From an uncultured Candidatus Thioglobus sp. (GTDB lineage: Bacteria; Pseudomonadota; Gammaproteobacteria; PS1; Pseudothioglobaceae): a DNA stretch of 64,000 nt. Below are positions 18,968 through 27,376 of the stretch, piece after piece. The stretch is taken from positions 1-64,000 of the forward strand of contig CAJQRX010000007.1 in assembly GCA_905612405.1 (NCBI GenBank). Reading direction: 5' to 3'. Under the pieces are notes generated by a model. That model ran no database searches. It was not told the origin of the DNA and saw only the letters and a list, made by a program, of their open reading frames with translations. The first letter of the stretch is position 1, and every line of letters begins with the position of its first letter. Position numbers and translations under genes: made by a program.

Positions 18968-19410
18968 TGAAAGTAGAGAGCCTAAAAATAACTGATAAAG
19001 AACAATGGTGTGAACTTTATCAAGGCTATGCTAACTTTTATAAAATGCCAATGAATGAGGATATTCTTGATACAGTTTGGTCATGGATATTTGATATAGA
19101 AAATAAGTTTTATGCTATTGGCGCTAGATCTTCTCAGGGAAATTTAGTTGGTTTTATGCATTTTAGAGAAATGCCGTCTCCATTAAGAGGCTCCTTAATT
19201 GGTTTTTTAGATGACTTATATGTTCATCCAGATCATAGGGGCTCTGGTGTAGTTCAGTCCCTATTTAGAGAGCTTAAATCACTTGCTGAAAAGAATAATT
19301 GGCCATATGTTAGATGGATTACTGCAAGTGATAATCATAGAGCACGAGCAGTTTATGATAAGATTTCAGGAAAAATCGATTTCGTAACTTATCAAATGCA
19401 GTCAAAATAG
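18967..19410 (+). CDS. GNAT family N-acetyltransferase
   Basis: The 147-residue product carries the acetyl-CoA pyrophosphate-binding motif of GNAT enzymes in LDDLYVHPDHRGSGVVQSLFREL (motif A, about residues 79-102). A C-terminal ASDNHRARAVYDKI segment is typical of motif B. The start overlaps the aminotransferase stop (TAATGA), which implies translational coupling. It may acetylate an amine made by that enzyme, but this is only inference from position. The acceptor substrate is unknown. Confidence 0.82.
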   Translation: MKVESLKITDKEQWCELYQGYANFYKMPMNEDILDTVWSWIFDIENKFYAIGARSSQGNLVGFMHFREMPSPLRGSLIGFLDDLYVHPDHRGSGVVQSLFRELKSLAEKNNWPYVRWITASDNHRARAVYDKISGKIDFVTYQMQSK

Positions 19411-19426
19411 TTTCAAGGACTTATTT

Positions 19427-20140
19427 ATGAAACTTGGTGAAATTGTAAATAAGTTTTCAGAGCCTCCACATCCAAGAGGTATCTCAATAGAAGGAAAATT
19501 GGTTAGCTTAAGGCCTTTAGTTGCAGACAAGCATTCTGAAGAACTTTTTTTGGCTAATGCACTAGATAAGGATTATATAAACTGGGCTTACCTTCCCTAT
19601 GGACCTTTTGAAACTGAGCCTGAATATCATAAATGGATAAAATCATTTGAAAAAAATATTGACCCTGTTTTTTTTGCAATTATTAGTAAAAAACTCAATA
19701 AAGCGATTGGTATTGCAAGTTATCTAAGAATTAATCCAGATGATGGTTTAATAGAGGTTGGTCATATAAACTATTCTCCACTTCTTCAAAGAACGACTGA
19801 AGCAACTGAAACAATGTTTTTAATGATGAAGTGGGCATTTGATAATGGCTATAGAAGATATGAGTGGAAGTGCAATGCTCTTAATCTAAGATCACGTAAC
19901 TCCGCCCAAAGACTCGGTTTTTCATATGAGGGTGTCTTTAGGCAGATGGCTATTGTAAAGGGTCAAAATCGTGATACAGCTTGGTTTGCAATTATTGATA
20001 AGGAATGGGAAAAAGTTGAAGATTGCTTTAAGAGATTCCTGTCTAGTAGTAATTTTGATAAAGAAGGGCGACCAAGCGTTTCACTTTCAGCTTTAACAAA
20101 GCCACTACTATACAAGTTAGACAATCTTGATTGTTCATAA
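19427..20140 (+). CDS. RimJ/RimL-like GNAT acetyltransferase
   Basis: This 237-residue protein belongs to the RimJ/RimL branch of GNAT enzymes. It has LVSLRPLVADKH near residue 26, FAIISKKLNKAIGIASYLRI, GHINYSPLLQRTTEATETMFLMMKWAF and the hallmark YEWKCNALNLRSRNSAQRLGFSYEGVFRQ. Similar proteins of about 220-240 residues are common in bacteria, and most are uncharacterised. It follows the first GNAT gene after 16 bases and converges on xerD. Whether it acts on a protein N terminus or a small amine cannot be read from the sequence. Confidence 0.82.
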   Translation: MKLGEIVNKFSEPPHPRGISIEGKLVSLRPLVADKHSEELFLANALDKDYINWAYLPYGPFETEPEYHKWIKSFEKNIDPVFFAIISKKLNKAIGIASYLRINPDDGLIEVGHINYSPLLQRTTEATETMFLMMKWAFDNGYRRYEWKCNALNLRSRNSAQRLGFSYEGVFRQMAIVKGQNRDTAWFAIIDKEWEKVEDCFKRFLSSSNFDKEGRPSVSLSALTKPLLYKLDNLDCS

Positions 20141-20156
20141 ACTTTAGTCCGGTGTC

Positions 20157-21038
20157 TTATCCTCTTGGATGATGTTTTTGATGCTGCGTTTTAAGTTGCG
20201 CATTTTGAATATGAGTGTAGAGCTGAGTGCTTGAAATATCGCTGTGTCCAAGCATTAATTGAACTGAGCGAAGGTCAGCTCCTTTTTGAACAAGGTGAGT
20301 AGCAAAGGCATGCCTTAGAGAGTGAGGAGAGAGCGGTTTATCTATTCCTGCTTTCATTGCATAATCTTTAATAATGTAGAAGAAATTTTGTCGAGACATT
20401 GCGGTTCCTCTATTTGATAAAAAGTAACTATCATTCTGGCCATTTTTTAAAAGTGTTGGTCTTGAGTTGAGTTCATATTTTGTTAAATAATCAATTGCAA
20501 TTTCACCCATTGGGAGTAATCTTTCTTTATTTCCTTTTCCATGAATACGTATAAATTCATCTTTTAGATTGATGTTATGGTAACTTAAATTAATTAGTTC
20601 AGAAACGCGCAGCCCACAAGAGTAAAGTAGTTCAAGCATTGCTCGGTCTCTTTGGCCAAGTAACGATTTACTACTAGGTGTCTCTAATAATTTTTCAACC
20701 TCTTGAACATTTAGAAAAACAGGTAATTTTTTTTCTAATTTTGGATAATCCAATTGCTCAGTTGGGTCAATTTTTAAATTATGTTTGTCAGCTAAATATT
20801 GATAGAAAGAATGCAAACAAGTGAGCATTCTAGATTGCGAAGAGGGACTTATATTTAAATTTTTTCTATATGAAAAGTAATCTTGAATCTGTTTTTTATC
20901 AACATCGATAAGCAAATTATCACCAAGCCACTTAATAAAAATTTTAAGATCAGAGCGATATGCACTTAAGGTATTTTTACTGGCACCAGTTGTGAGCCAG
21001 TAGAAATCAATAAATTGGTCTATTAGATCATTATTCAT
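20157..21038 (-). CDS. xerD: Tyrosine recombinase XerD
   Basis: XerD works with XerC at dif to resolve chromosome dimers under FtsK control. The 293-residue protein has the N-terminal SAM-like core-binding domain (about 1-90). The catalytic domain carries the RHRHY residues: Arg in CGLRVSEL, Lys in IHGKGNKERLLP, SPHSLRHAFATHL, LGHSDISSTQLY and the nucleophile Tyr in that last segment. The ending QHQKHHPRG is XerD-like. Length equals that of host recombinases (about 298), and no phage genes adjoin it. XerD is favoured over XerC on these motifs. Confidence 0.9.
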   Translation of the reverse strand: MNNDLIDQFIDFYWLTTGASKNTLSAYRSDLKIFIKWLGDNLLIDVDKKQIQDYFSYRKNLNISPSSQSRMLTCLHSFYQYLADKHNLKIDPTEQLDYPKLEKKLPVFLNVQEVEKLLETPSSKSLLGQRDRAMLELLYSCGLRVSELINLSYHNINLKDEFIRIHGKGNKERLLPMGEIAIDYLTKYELNSRPTLLKNGQNDSYFLSNRGTAMSRQNFFYIIKDYAMKAGIDKPLSPHSLRHAFATHLVQKGADLRSVQLMLGHSDISSTQLYTHIQNAQLKTQHQKHHPRG

Positions 21039-21075
21039 TTGGGATTATTCTACTTGAGTATGTTGTAAATGGGGC

Positions 21076-21103
21076 AAAAAAAATGCCAGTAAAACTGGCA
21101 TTT
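21076..21103 (-). terminator. Rho-independent terminator of rplS
   Basis: Read on the minus strand, a perfect 10-base stem (AAATGCCAGT with ACTGGCATTT) and a 3-base loop run into eight T residues. It lies 20 bases after the rplS stop and upstream of xerD, so it separates the two genes. Confidence 0.85.
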
Positions 21104-21122
21104 AAAATTCAAATAAAAATGT

Positions 21123-21473
21123 TTACTTCTTTTTAAGTTTTTCTTTAATACGGGCAGCTTTACCTGTAAGTCCTCTCAGATAGTATAGTTTTGCCTGGCG
21201 AACTTTACCACTTCGTTTGACTGTTACGCTATCAATCATAGTTGAGTGAGTTTGAAAAACTCTTTCAACTCCTTCACCATGAGATATTTTACGAACAGTA
21301 AACGCAGAACTTATACCGCGGTTTTTTATTGCGATAACAACACCTTCAAAGGCTTGTAATCGCTCACGAGTTCCTTCACGGACCTTTACCTGAACCACTA
21401 CAGTATCTCCTGAAGAAAATTCAGGAATGTCCGATCTTAGTTGCTCACTTTCAATTTGATCAATTAAATTCAC
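21123..21473 (-). CDS. rplS: 50S ribosomal protein L19
   Basis: L19 sits at the 30S-50S interface of the ribosome. The 116-residue protein shows the family pattern: a helical start, [80 protein letters not shown] and a basic tail. In most proteobacteria it ends the rpsP-rimM-trmD-rplS operon. Here it stands alone, divergent from gltD, with its own strong terminator. A promoter must lie within 21474-21635, but I could not pick one with confidence. Confidence 0.98.
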   Translation of the reverse strand: MNLIDQIESEQLRSDIPEFSSGDTVVVQVKVREGTRERLQAFEGVVIAIKNRGISSAFTVRKISHGEGVERVFQTHSTMIDSVTVKRSGKVRQAKLYYLRGLTGKAARIKEKLKKK

Positions 21474-21635
21474 GTTTCTACCTTTTAAGGGTTTCTGAAA
21501 AAGCCGTAATTATACATATTTTTTCTTTCCTACACAAGAAGCTAAAGGCTATTAAATAGATATTAATCATATTATTTTTTAAATGCTTTAACCATAATAT
21601 GAGATAATGAAAATAATATTTTTTAAAAACAGATA

Positions 21636-23075
21636 ATGGGTAAAGTAACGGGATTTTTGGAGCTAGATAGGCAAGTTGAATCCTATCGTGAAGTCGAAAT
21701 TCGTATAAAGGATTTTGGTGAGATCTTTTCTGGTACCCATAATTTAGATCAACTTCAAGAGCAAGGTTCTCGTTGTATGGATTGTGGAGTTCCATTCTGC
21801 CAGTCCTCAAGTGGATGCCCAATAGATAATTTGATTCCTGAATGGAATGATCTTGTCTACAATAATGAATGGAAAGAGGCATTAGAGAGATTAGAGAAAA
21901 CAAATAATTTTCCTGAGTTTACTGGAAGAGTTTGCCCTGCTCCATGTGAGGGTTCATGTGTTCTTGGATTAAACACTCCAGCGGTTACAATCAAAAATAT
22001 CGAGTTAGCTATAGTTGATAAAGGTTTTGAAGAGGGCTGGATAAAGGTCAGACCAGTTAATACTCAAATTGGAAAAAAAGTTGCTCTAGTAGGCTCTGGA
22101 CCAGCAGGCCTAGCTGCTGCTGATGAGCTTAATCAAATGGGGTACTCCGTAACTGTTTATGAGCGAAGTGACCGAATTGGTGGTCTTCTAATGTATGGTA
22201 TTCCTAATATGAAGTTAGGAAAAGATATTGTTGATCGCCGCGTAGATTTATTAAGACAAGAGGGTATTGAATTTATTTCTAATACTGATATTGGTAAGGA
22301 TATTTCAACGAAAGAATTGAAAAAATCATTTGATGCTATTGTTTTTACAACTGGTGCAACAAAGCCAAGAGATCTGCCAGCTGAAAATCGAAATGCTATT
22401 GGGATTTATCCTGCTATGGATTATTTGACGTCCAACACTAAAAGTCTTTTGGATAATGGCTATGCAGATAATAGTAAGCTCTCTGCTAAAGGTAAAAATG
22501 TTATTATAATTGGTGGTGGCGACACAGGGACTGACTGTATTGGTACCTCGCTTCGGCAGGGCGCTAAATCCATAACCAACTTTGAATTAATGAGTCAGCC
22601 ACCACAGGCTCGCTCTGAAAACAATCCTTGGCCAGAATGGCCAGTAATCTTCCGTATTGATTATGGTCACGAAGAGTCTAATAAAGTTTTTGGTAAAGAC
22701 CCAAGGCATTACCAGCTGCTCACAAAATCTTTCATTAAAGATAATGACGGACATGTGAGTGGAATTAAAACAATTAATGTTGAATTTTCAGATGGTAAAT
22801 TAAATGAAATTGATGGCACTGAAAAAACTTGGGATGCTGAGTTGGTTCTCCTTTCAATGGGTTTTCTTTCTCCCGAGCACTATTTAAGTGAAGATGCAAA
22901 TATTGATATCGATGAACGTGGCAACTTCAAAGCTAAGCATGGTGAGTATACTACTTCTCAAAAAGGAATCTTCTCTGCTGGAGACTGTCGAAGAGGCCAA
23001 TCACTTGTAGTTTGGGCAATCAATGAAGGCCGAGGTGTTGCAAATAGTGTAAATAATTTTCTAGTAAACTCTTAA
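21636..23075 (+). CDS. gltD: Glutamate synthase small subunit-type NAD(P)H oxidoreductase (GltD family)
   Basis: The 479-residue protein has the GltD layout: an N-terminal double [4Fe-4S] domain with [11 protein letters not shown] and [11 protein letters not shown], an FAD-binding [17 protein letters not shown] near residue 150, and an NAD(P)-binding [13 protein letters not shown] near 290. It supplies electrons, normally to GltB for glutamate synthesis. No gltB is in the window, and the next genes are dsrC, dsrM and dsrK. In dsr operons a longer GltD relative (DsrL, about 650 residues) interacts with the sulfite reductase. The length and start here are ordinary GltD, so a DsrL-like role is a possibility only. 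Confidence 0.85.
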   Translation: MGKVTGFLELDRQVESYREVEIRIKDFGEIFSGTHNLDQLQEQGSRCMDCGVPFCQSSSGCPIDNLIPEWNDLVYNNEWKEALERLEKTNNFPEFTGRVCPAPCEGSCVLGLNTPAVTIKNIELAIVDKGFEEGWIKVRPVNTQIGKKVALVGSGPAGLAAADELNQMGYSVTVYERSDRIGGLLMYGIPNMKLGKDIVDRRVDLLRQEGIEFISNTDIGKDISTKELKKSFDAIVFTTGATKPRDLPAENRNAIGIYPAMDYLTSNTKSLLDNGYADNSKLSAKGKNVIIIGGGDTGTDCIGTSLRQGAKSITNFELMSQPPQARSENNPWPEWPVIFRIDYGHEESNKVFGKDPRHYQLLTKSFIKDNDGHVSGIKTINVEFSDGKLNEIDGTEKTWDAELVLLSMGFLSPEHYLSEDANIDIDERGNFKAKHGEYTTSQKGIFSAGDCRRGQSLVVWAINEGRGVANSVNNFLVNS

Positions 23076-23091
23076 AGGATTGAGAAATAGT

Positions 23092-23415
23092 ATGGCTGAA
23101 ATTCTAGGAATGGAAGTAGATGAAGAGGGTTACTTATTAAAAGTTTCAGATTGGAGTATTGAGATAGCTAATGTGATGTCTGAAGAGGATGGAATAGAGC
23201 TCTCCACTGAACATTGGGAAGTTATTAATTTTCTTCAATCATATTATAAAGAGTATGAGTTTGCCCCAGCTGTTAGAGTTCTAACAAAAGCAATAGCTAA
23301 GAAACTGGGCAATGATAAAGGAAATTCTCGCTACCTGTACTCACTTTTTCCATATGGTCCTGCTAAGCAAGGTTGTCGATTCGCTGGCCTTCCTAAACCA
23401 ACAGGCTGTGTTTAG
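23092..23415 (+). CDS. dsrC: DsrC sulfur-carrier protein
   Basis: DsrC carries persulfide or trisulfide sulfur between dissimilatory sulfite reductase and the membrane DsrMK complex. The 107-residue protein has the flexible C-terminal arm with both redox cysteines (CRFAGLPKPTGCV, spacing C-x10-C, the second being the penultimate residue). E. coli TusE keeps only the last one, so this is a true DsrC. I prefer the ATG at 23092 over the track's TTG at 23080, because the TTG directly abuts the only AAGGA. The DsrM- and DsrK-like genes follow at once. Confidence 0.92.
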   Translation: MAEILGMEVDEEGYLLKVSDWSIEIANVMSEEDGIELSTEHWEVINFLQSYYKEYEFAPAVRVLTKAIAKKLGNDKGNSRYLYSLFPYGPAKQGCRFAGLPKPTGCV

Positions 23416-23463
23416 CCTAATAAATAAGCCTTGACTTCCATTTTGGGATAAAAGATAAGTCAT

Positions 23464-24237
23464 ATGTCATTAATCAGCATTTTTTTTATACTCTTTTTCT
23501 ACTTTTCTGTATTAGTCTTTATTACAGGCCTCTCTTATAAGGTTGTTCAATATTGGAATACCCCTGTGCCTCTTAAGATACCTATTGCCCCAGCTCCATT
23601 AACAAAATCTGGAGTATTTTTAAGGCTCACTAAAGAAGTTTTTTTATTTGAAACTCTTTTTAAATCAAGTAAATGGACTTGGCTTTTTGGCTGGAGTTTT
23701 CACCTTGCTCTTGTCCTTCTTTTTTTTCGTCATTTAGTTTATTTTTGGCCTGGTGAGACTCCCTCAATATTACTTTATACTGAACCGTTAAAATATGCTG
23801 CTTATCCACTTATTTTTGGTTTGATTGGATTATTAGGTAGAAGGATTTTTGTCGATAGGGTTAGGTATATTTCAGCGCCATCAGATTATCTCATGTTACT
23901 ATTAATAATTTTAATTGGCGCAAGTGGAATGTTGATGACTTTTGCTAATTATTATGTTGATTTGGGATTGGTATATAATTTTGCAGAAGGTTTGATTACT
24001 TTTAATTGGTCTGAATTACCAAAAGAGGTAATTTTCTTAGCTCATATTTTTCCAGTTTTCTTTCTTATAGCTATTTTCCCAATATCAAAATTATTACATG
24101 GGCCCGGTATATTCTTTGCTCCTACCCTTAATCAAGTGGATGATGCTCGTAAAAAGAGGCATACCTCCAATTGGGCTATGCAAAAAGAAAAAAATACCAA
24201 AATTGATCTCGAGCATAATCAGGATAAAGGGAATTAA
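23464..24237 (+). CDS. dsrM: DsrM-like cytochrome b membrane subunit
   Basis: The 257-residue product has about five or six membrane segments (near 4-26, 68-92, 108-127, 138-160, 190-210) and belongs with the NarI/DsrM-type heme b subunits. Candidate heme-ligand histidines are in WSFHLALVLLFFRHLVYF, LAHIFPVF and LLHGPG. DsrM exchanges electrons between the quinone pool and cytoplasmic DsrK. Size agrees with DsrM of sulfur oxidisers (about 245 residues). It lies 48 bases after dsrC and 2 bases before dsrK. DsrJ, DsrO and DsrP, usual partners in purple sulfur bacteria, are not here. Confidence 0.82.
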   Translation: MSLISIFFILFFYFSVLVFITGLSYKVVQYWNTPVPLKIPIAPAPLTKSGVFLRLTKEVFLFETLFKSSKWTWLFGWSFHLALVLLFFRHLVYFWPGETPSILLYTEPLKYAAYPLIFGLIGLLGRRIFVDRVRYISAPSDYLMLLLIILIGASGMLMTFANYYVDLGLVYNFAEGLITFNWSELPKEVIFLAHIFPVFFLIAIFPISKLLHGPGIFFAPTLNQVDDARKKRHTSNWAMQKEKNTKIDLEHNQDKGN

Positions 24238-24239
24238 TT

Positions 24240-25772
24240 ATGTCAACAAATAGTATCGAAAAACTTCCTACTTACCTTGCAATTCCGCCATTAAAGAAAG
24301 ACTCAATGGTAGGTAATGGGCCTTTTAAAGCTAATATAGAAATACAAAAAGACCTCGGATTTCCAGGCGAAAAAGTTGATAACTGGCAGCAAGTAGCAAT
24401 TAATAAAATTGCTGAAACTAAATCCAAATATCGTTCTGTCCAAGTTTTTTTGGACTCTTGTATGAAGTGCGGTGTGTGTACTGATAAGTGTCACTATTAT
24501 TTAGGAACTGCTGATCCCAAAAATATGCCAGTTGCTAGGCAAGATTTATTTAGAAGTGTTTATAGAAGGCACTTTACTTTTGCAGGGAAGTACTTTCCAA
24601 AACTAGTAGGTGCTAAAGACTTTGATGAGGATATGCTTGATGATTGGTATAACTACTTTCACCAATGCTCACAATGTCGAAGATGTGCGGTATTCTGCCC
24701 AATTGGAATTGATACTGCTGAAATTTCAATGGCAGCTCGAGAGATAATGAATGTAATTGGTGTAGGCCAAAAATATCCTAACCAAATTTTAGGAAAAATT
24801 AATAAAATTGGAAATAATTTAGGCATGCCTGAGCCAGCTCTAAGAGATACTTTAGCTGACTTAGAGGAAGAGATTGAAGAGGAGACTGGTGCAAGTGTTA
24901 AGTTGCCCCTTGATATTAAAAATTCTGAAGTTTTAATGGTTACTCCTTCAGCTGATTTTTTTGCTGAACCACATATTGACGGACTTATTGGTTACGCTAA
25001 AGTTTTTCATCAAAGCGGTGTAAGTTGGACATTAAGTTCTTATGCTTCAGAGGCTGCAAATTTTGGCATGTTTATTGGTAATTATGATGTTATGAGGCAA
25101 GGAGCATTACGAATTCGTAAGGCAGCACTAGACTTAAATGTTAAACGTGTCGTAGTTGGTGAGTGCGGACATGCGTGGCGAGTAGCTTACAGTTTTTGGA
25201 ATACTCTTACCGGTTTAGGTGGTGGGGGCAGTGATGAATATTCATTAAAACTTCAAAATCAATTAGATAGCAACTATCCGCAGCCCCAACATATGATTGA
25301 GTTTACATATGATTTAATTCAAAGAGATAAATTATCATTTGATAAGTCTAAAAATGATCATCGAGTTGTAACTTTCCATGATTCGTGTAATGTTGCTCGT
25401 GGAAGTAATATGGGTGATATTGAAAATGGCCAGTTTATTCTCCCAAGAGAGGTAATCAAGGCGGCGTGTAATAACTTTGCAGATATGCATAAATCCACAA
25501 TAAAGTCTACTACTTTTTGTTGTGGTGGTGGTGGTGGACTTCTTACCGATGATCTTATTGATTTAAGAATAAAGGGAGCAAAACCAAGAATGCATGCCTT
25601 AAAGCAAAGTGAACAAGACAATGGTGTAAACACATTGGCTGCTATATGCGCTATATGTAAATCACAGTTTTCAAAGGTACTTCCTAATTATGATTTTGAC
25701 CCTTACATGATTGTAAGTGTTCACCAATTGGTAAGTGATGCAATTATTTTAACTAAAGATTCAGAAACATAA
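24240..25772 (+). CDS. dsrK: DsrK-like iron-sulfur subunit (HdrD-related)
   Basis: This 510-residue cytoplasmic protein has two [4Fe-4S] ferredoxin-type motifs, CMKCGVCTDKC near residue 79 and CSQCRRCAVFCP near 142. A C-terminal CCG domain (HDSCNVARG, FCCGGGGG, CAICK) binds the special cluster that handles disulfides in heterodisulfide reductases. In DsrK this site is thought to oxidise or reduce the DsrC trisulfide or disulfide. The length matches DsrK. The order dsrC-dsrM-dsrK copies part of the standard dsr operon, but nothing else of that operon follows, since a convergent amidase gene comes next. Confidence 0.87.
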   Translation: MSTNSIEKLPTYLAIPPLKKDSMVGNGPFKANIEIQKDLGFPGEKVDNWQQVAINKIAETKSKYRSVQVFLDSCMKCGVCTDKCHYYLGTADPKNMPVARQDLFRSVYRRHFTFAGKYFPKLVGAKDFDEDMLDDWYNYFHQCSQCRRCAVFCPIGIDTAEISMAAREIMNVIGVGQKYPNQILGKINKIGNNLGMPEPALRDTLADLEEEIEEETGASVKLPLDIKNSEVLMVTPSADFFAEPHIDGLIGYAKVFHQSGVSWTLSSYASEAANFGMFIGNYDVMRQGALRIRKAALDLNVKRVVVGECGHAWRVAYSFWNTLTGLGGGGSDEYSLKLQNQLDSNYPQPQHMIEFTYDLIQRDKLSFDKSKNDHRVVTFHDSCNVARGSNMGDIENGQFILPREVIKAACNNFADMHKSTIKSTTFCCGGGGGLLTDDLIDLRIKGAKPRMHALKQSEQDNGVNTLAAICAICKSQFSKVLPNYDFDPYMIVSVHQLVSDAIILTKDSET

Positions 25773-25790
25773 GTTAGAGGCTATAAATAA

Positions 25791-26933
25791 CTACTCTAGT
25801 TTTTTGTAGTAATTAAGTATTCCTTTGTATATTGATTCTGCAATTTTTTTCTGTTGTTTACTATTAGTCAAGCGTTTTTCTTGAGTTGGATTTGATATAA
25901 ATGCGGTTTCAACGAGAACTGAAGGAATGCTGGGAGTTTTTAATACTACAAAGTTGGCTTTTTGGGGTTCTTTCTTATGGACTGGTCCAATTTTCCCAAG
26001 TTCATTGAGTATTTCCTTAGCAAGATTCAGTGATTGCATGTCCCGATCTTTTCTTGAAAAATCTGACAAAATATTTTTCAAAAATTGATCATTATCAATT
26101 ACAGTTTCAACGCCTCCAAACTGATCCACTAAGTTTTGAGATTTTTCCAATTGCTGAGATAGTTTGCTGTTATTTCCTTTCTCACTTAAGGTATAAATTG
26201 AAGCACCTTTTGCAGTTGAGCTTTCAACAGAGTCTGCGTGAATAGAAATAAACATGGTTGCATTTTCTTTTTGCGCTATTGTTATTCTTTTAGTCAGCGG
26301 AATATAGTAGTCCCCACTCCTAGTTAAAACAGCTTTTAGATCGCTATTTTTATTAATGATTGCTACAAGTTTTTTGGCAATTGCCAAATTTACAGATTTT
26401 TCTTGTGATTTATTTTTACCAATAGCTCCTGAATCTTCACCGCCATGACCAGCATCAACTAAAATAATTTTCTGATCCTTTTGAGTTGAATTTTTTACTT
26501 TTTTAATGTCTTTTGTAGTTTCTATTTTTTGTATTTTTACTTGAGATTCCAGGTCAATAATATCTACTACGAGTCGATGAAACTTATATTTTGCATTAGG
26601 TTCTAAGGTGAAGTGCTTAACTTTGAAATTTTTATTAATATAAACGATTAGCTTAATAGTTCTTTTATCTCTTTTTATAAGGACTTTTTGTATTCTGTTA
26701 TCCTTAAAAAAAATATTTGAAAAAGTTTTAGATAGTACTTCAGCATCATCAAAACTTATAATTACAACCTTATCAGTATTGGTTATATTAAATAGAGTAT
26801 CTTCTTCTTTATCAATAACAATTCGAGTTTGATTTGGGGCGGTCCAGTACCTAAAATCATAAAGTGAAGTTTTTTCTGCACTGAATGCACAGCCGGCAAA
26901 TACAAAAATAATCAAACTTATCCAATAGCGCAT
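25791..26933 (-). CDS. amiC: N-acetylmuramoyl-L-alanine amidase (AmiC-like)
   Basis: This zinc amidase cleaves the peptide from peptidoglycan during daughter-cell separation. The 380-residue protein has a signal peptide (first about 19 residues), an N-terminal AMIN domain (about 25-130) for septal targeting and an Amidase_3 domain. The catalytic domain shows ILVDAGHGGEDSGAIG with the first zinc His, MFISIHADSV and SVLVETAFISN with the catalytic Glu. Its start overlaps the end of tsaE by 16 bases on the same strand, the usual tsaE-ami pairing. A lipoprotein-like FAGC at the signal end is present but does not fit the lipobox well. Confidence 0.92.
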   Translation of the reverse strand: MRYWISLIIFVFAGCAFSAEKTSLYDFRYWTAPNQTRIVIDKEEDTLFNITNTDKVVIISFDDAEVLSKTFSNIFFKDNRIQKVLIKRDKRTIKLIVYINKNFKVKHFTLEPNAKYKFHRLVVDIIDLESQVKIQKIETTKDIKKVKNSTQKDQKIILVDAGHGGEDSGAIGKNKSQEKSVNLAIAKKLVAIINKNSDLKAVLTRSGDYYIPLTKRITIAQKENATMFISIHADSVESSTAKGASIYTLSEKGNNSKLSQQLEKSQNLVDQFGGVETVIDNDQFLKNILSDFSRKDRDMQSLNLAKEILNELGKIGPVHKKEPQKANFVVLKTPSIPSVLVETAFISNPTQEKRLTNSKQQKKIAESIYKGILNYYKKLE

Positions 26934-27376
26934 TTTAGAATTAGTTTTCCTGTTTTAGTTTGAGATGTGATAACTATTGCTCTTGTTTCGCCACTCCCGT
27001 TAATATTGATTGATATATCAGAATGTGCAATAGCTCCTTTACCTAATTCTGGCCACTCAATAAGTTGAAGACTGTTTGGTTTAAGGTATTCACGAATTCC
27101 AATGTACTCTAATTCTTCTGGATCACTGAGTCGATAGCAATCAAAATGATGAATGTCTATTGCATCATTTTGATAACTTTCAACTAAAGTATAAGTGGGA
27201 CTTTTTACTTTATCAAAACCAAAGTATCCAATAAAGTTTTGCGCTAGAGTAGTTTTTCCAGCCCCAAGATCACCTATTAAGTATATTACGCATGAGTTTT
27301 CTAACTCAGAGCAACATTGAGCAAGCTTTCTTCCCAGCTCTTGAGTTTCATGAAGATTTTTAAGAACTAAATTCAA
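26918..27376 (-). CDS. tsaE: tRNA threonylcarbamoyladenosine biosynthesis ATPase TsaE
   Basis: TsaE is the ATPase that supports the TsaBD complex in making t6A at position 37 of ANN-decoding tRNAs. The 152-residue product has the Walker A motif LIGDLGAGKTTLAQNF, SPTYTLVESY and HFDCYRLSDPEELEYIG, followed by LIEWPELG. Length is typical (E. coli 153). It lies between the CaCA antiporter gene and the amidase gene and overlaps both, so all three are probably co-transcribed. Confidence 0.95.
   Translation of the reverse strand: MNLVLKNLHETQELGRKLAQCCSELENSCVIYLIGDLGAGKTTLAQNFIGYFGFDKVKSPTYTLVESYQNDAIDIHHFDCYRLSDPEELEYIGIREYLKPNSLQLIEWPELGKGAIAHSDISININGSGETRAIVITSQTKTGKLILKCAIG

Noticed and set aside
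20157-21038. Tyrosine recombinase as a sign of an integrated element
   Set aside because: Motifs, size and C terminus fit housekeeping XerD, and no att-like repeats or phage genes adjoin it.
21478-21903. 141-residue minus-strand ORF in the track near rplS
   Set aside because: More than half lies antisense to the gltD start. The protein has no recognisable pattern, and the gltD frame with its iron-sulfur motifs is clearly the real one.
23431-23459. TTGACT followed after 17 bases by GATAAG before dsrM, as a promoter
   Set aside because: The -10 would end 4 bases before the ATG, so transcription would begin inside the start codon. The match is also weak, and dsrM is more simply read with dsrC.
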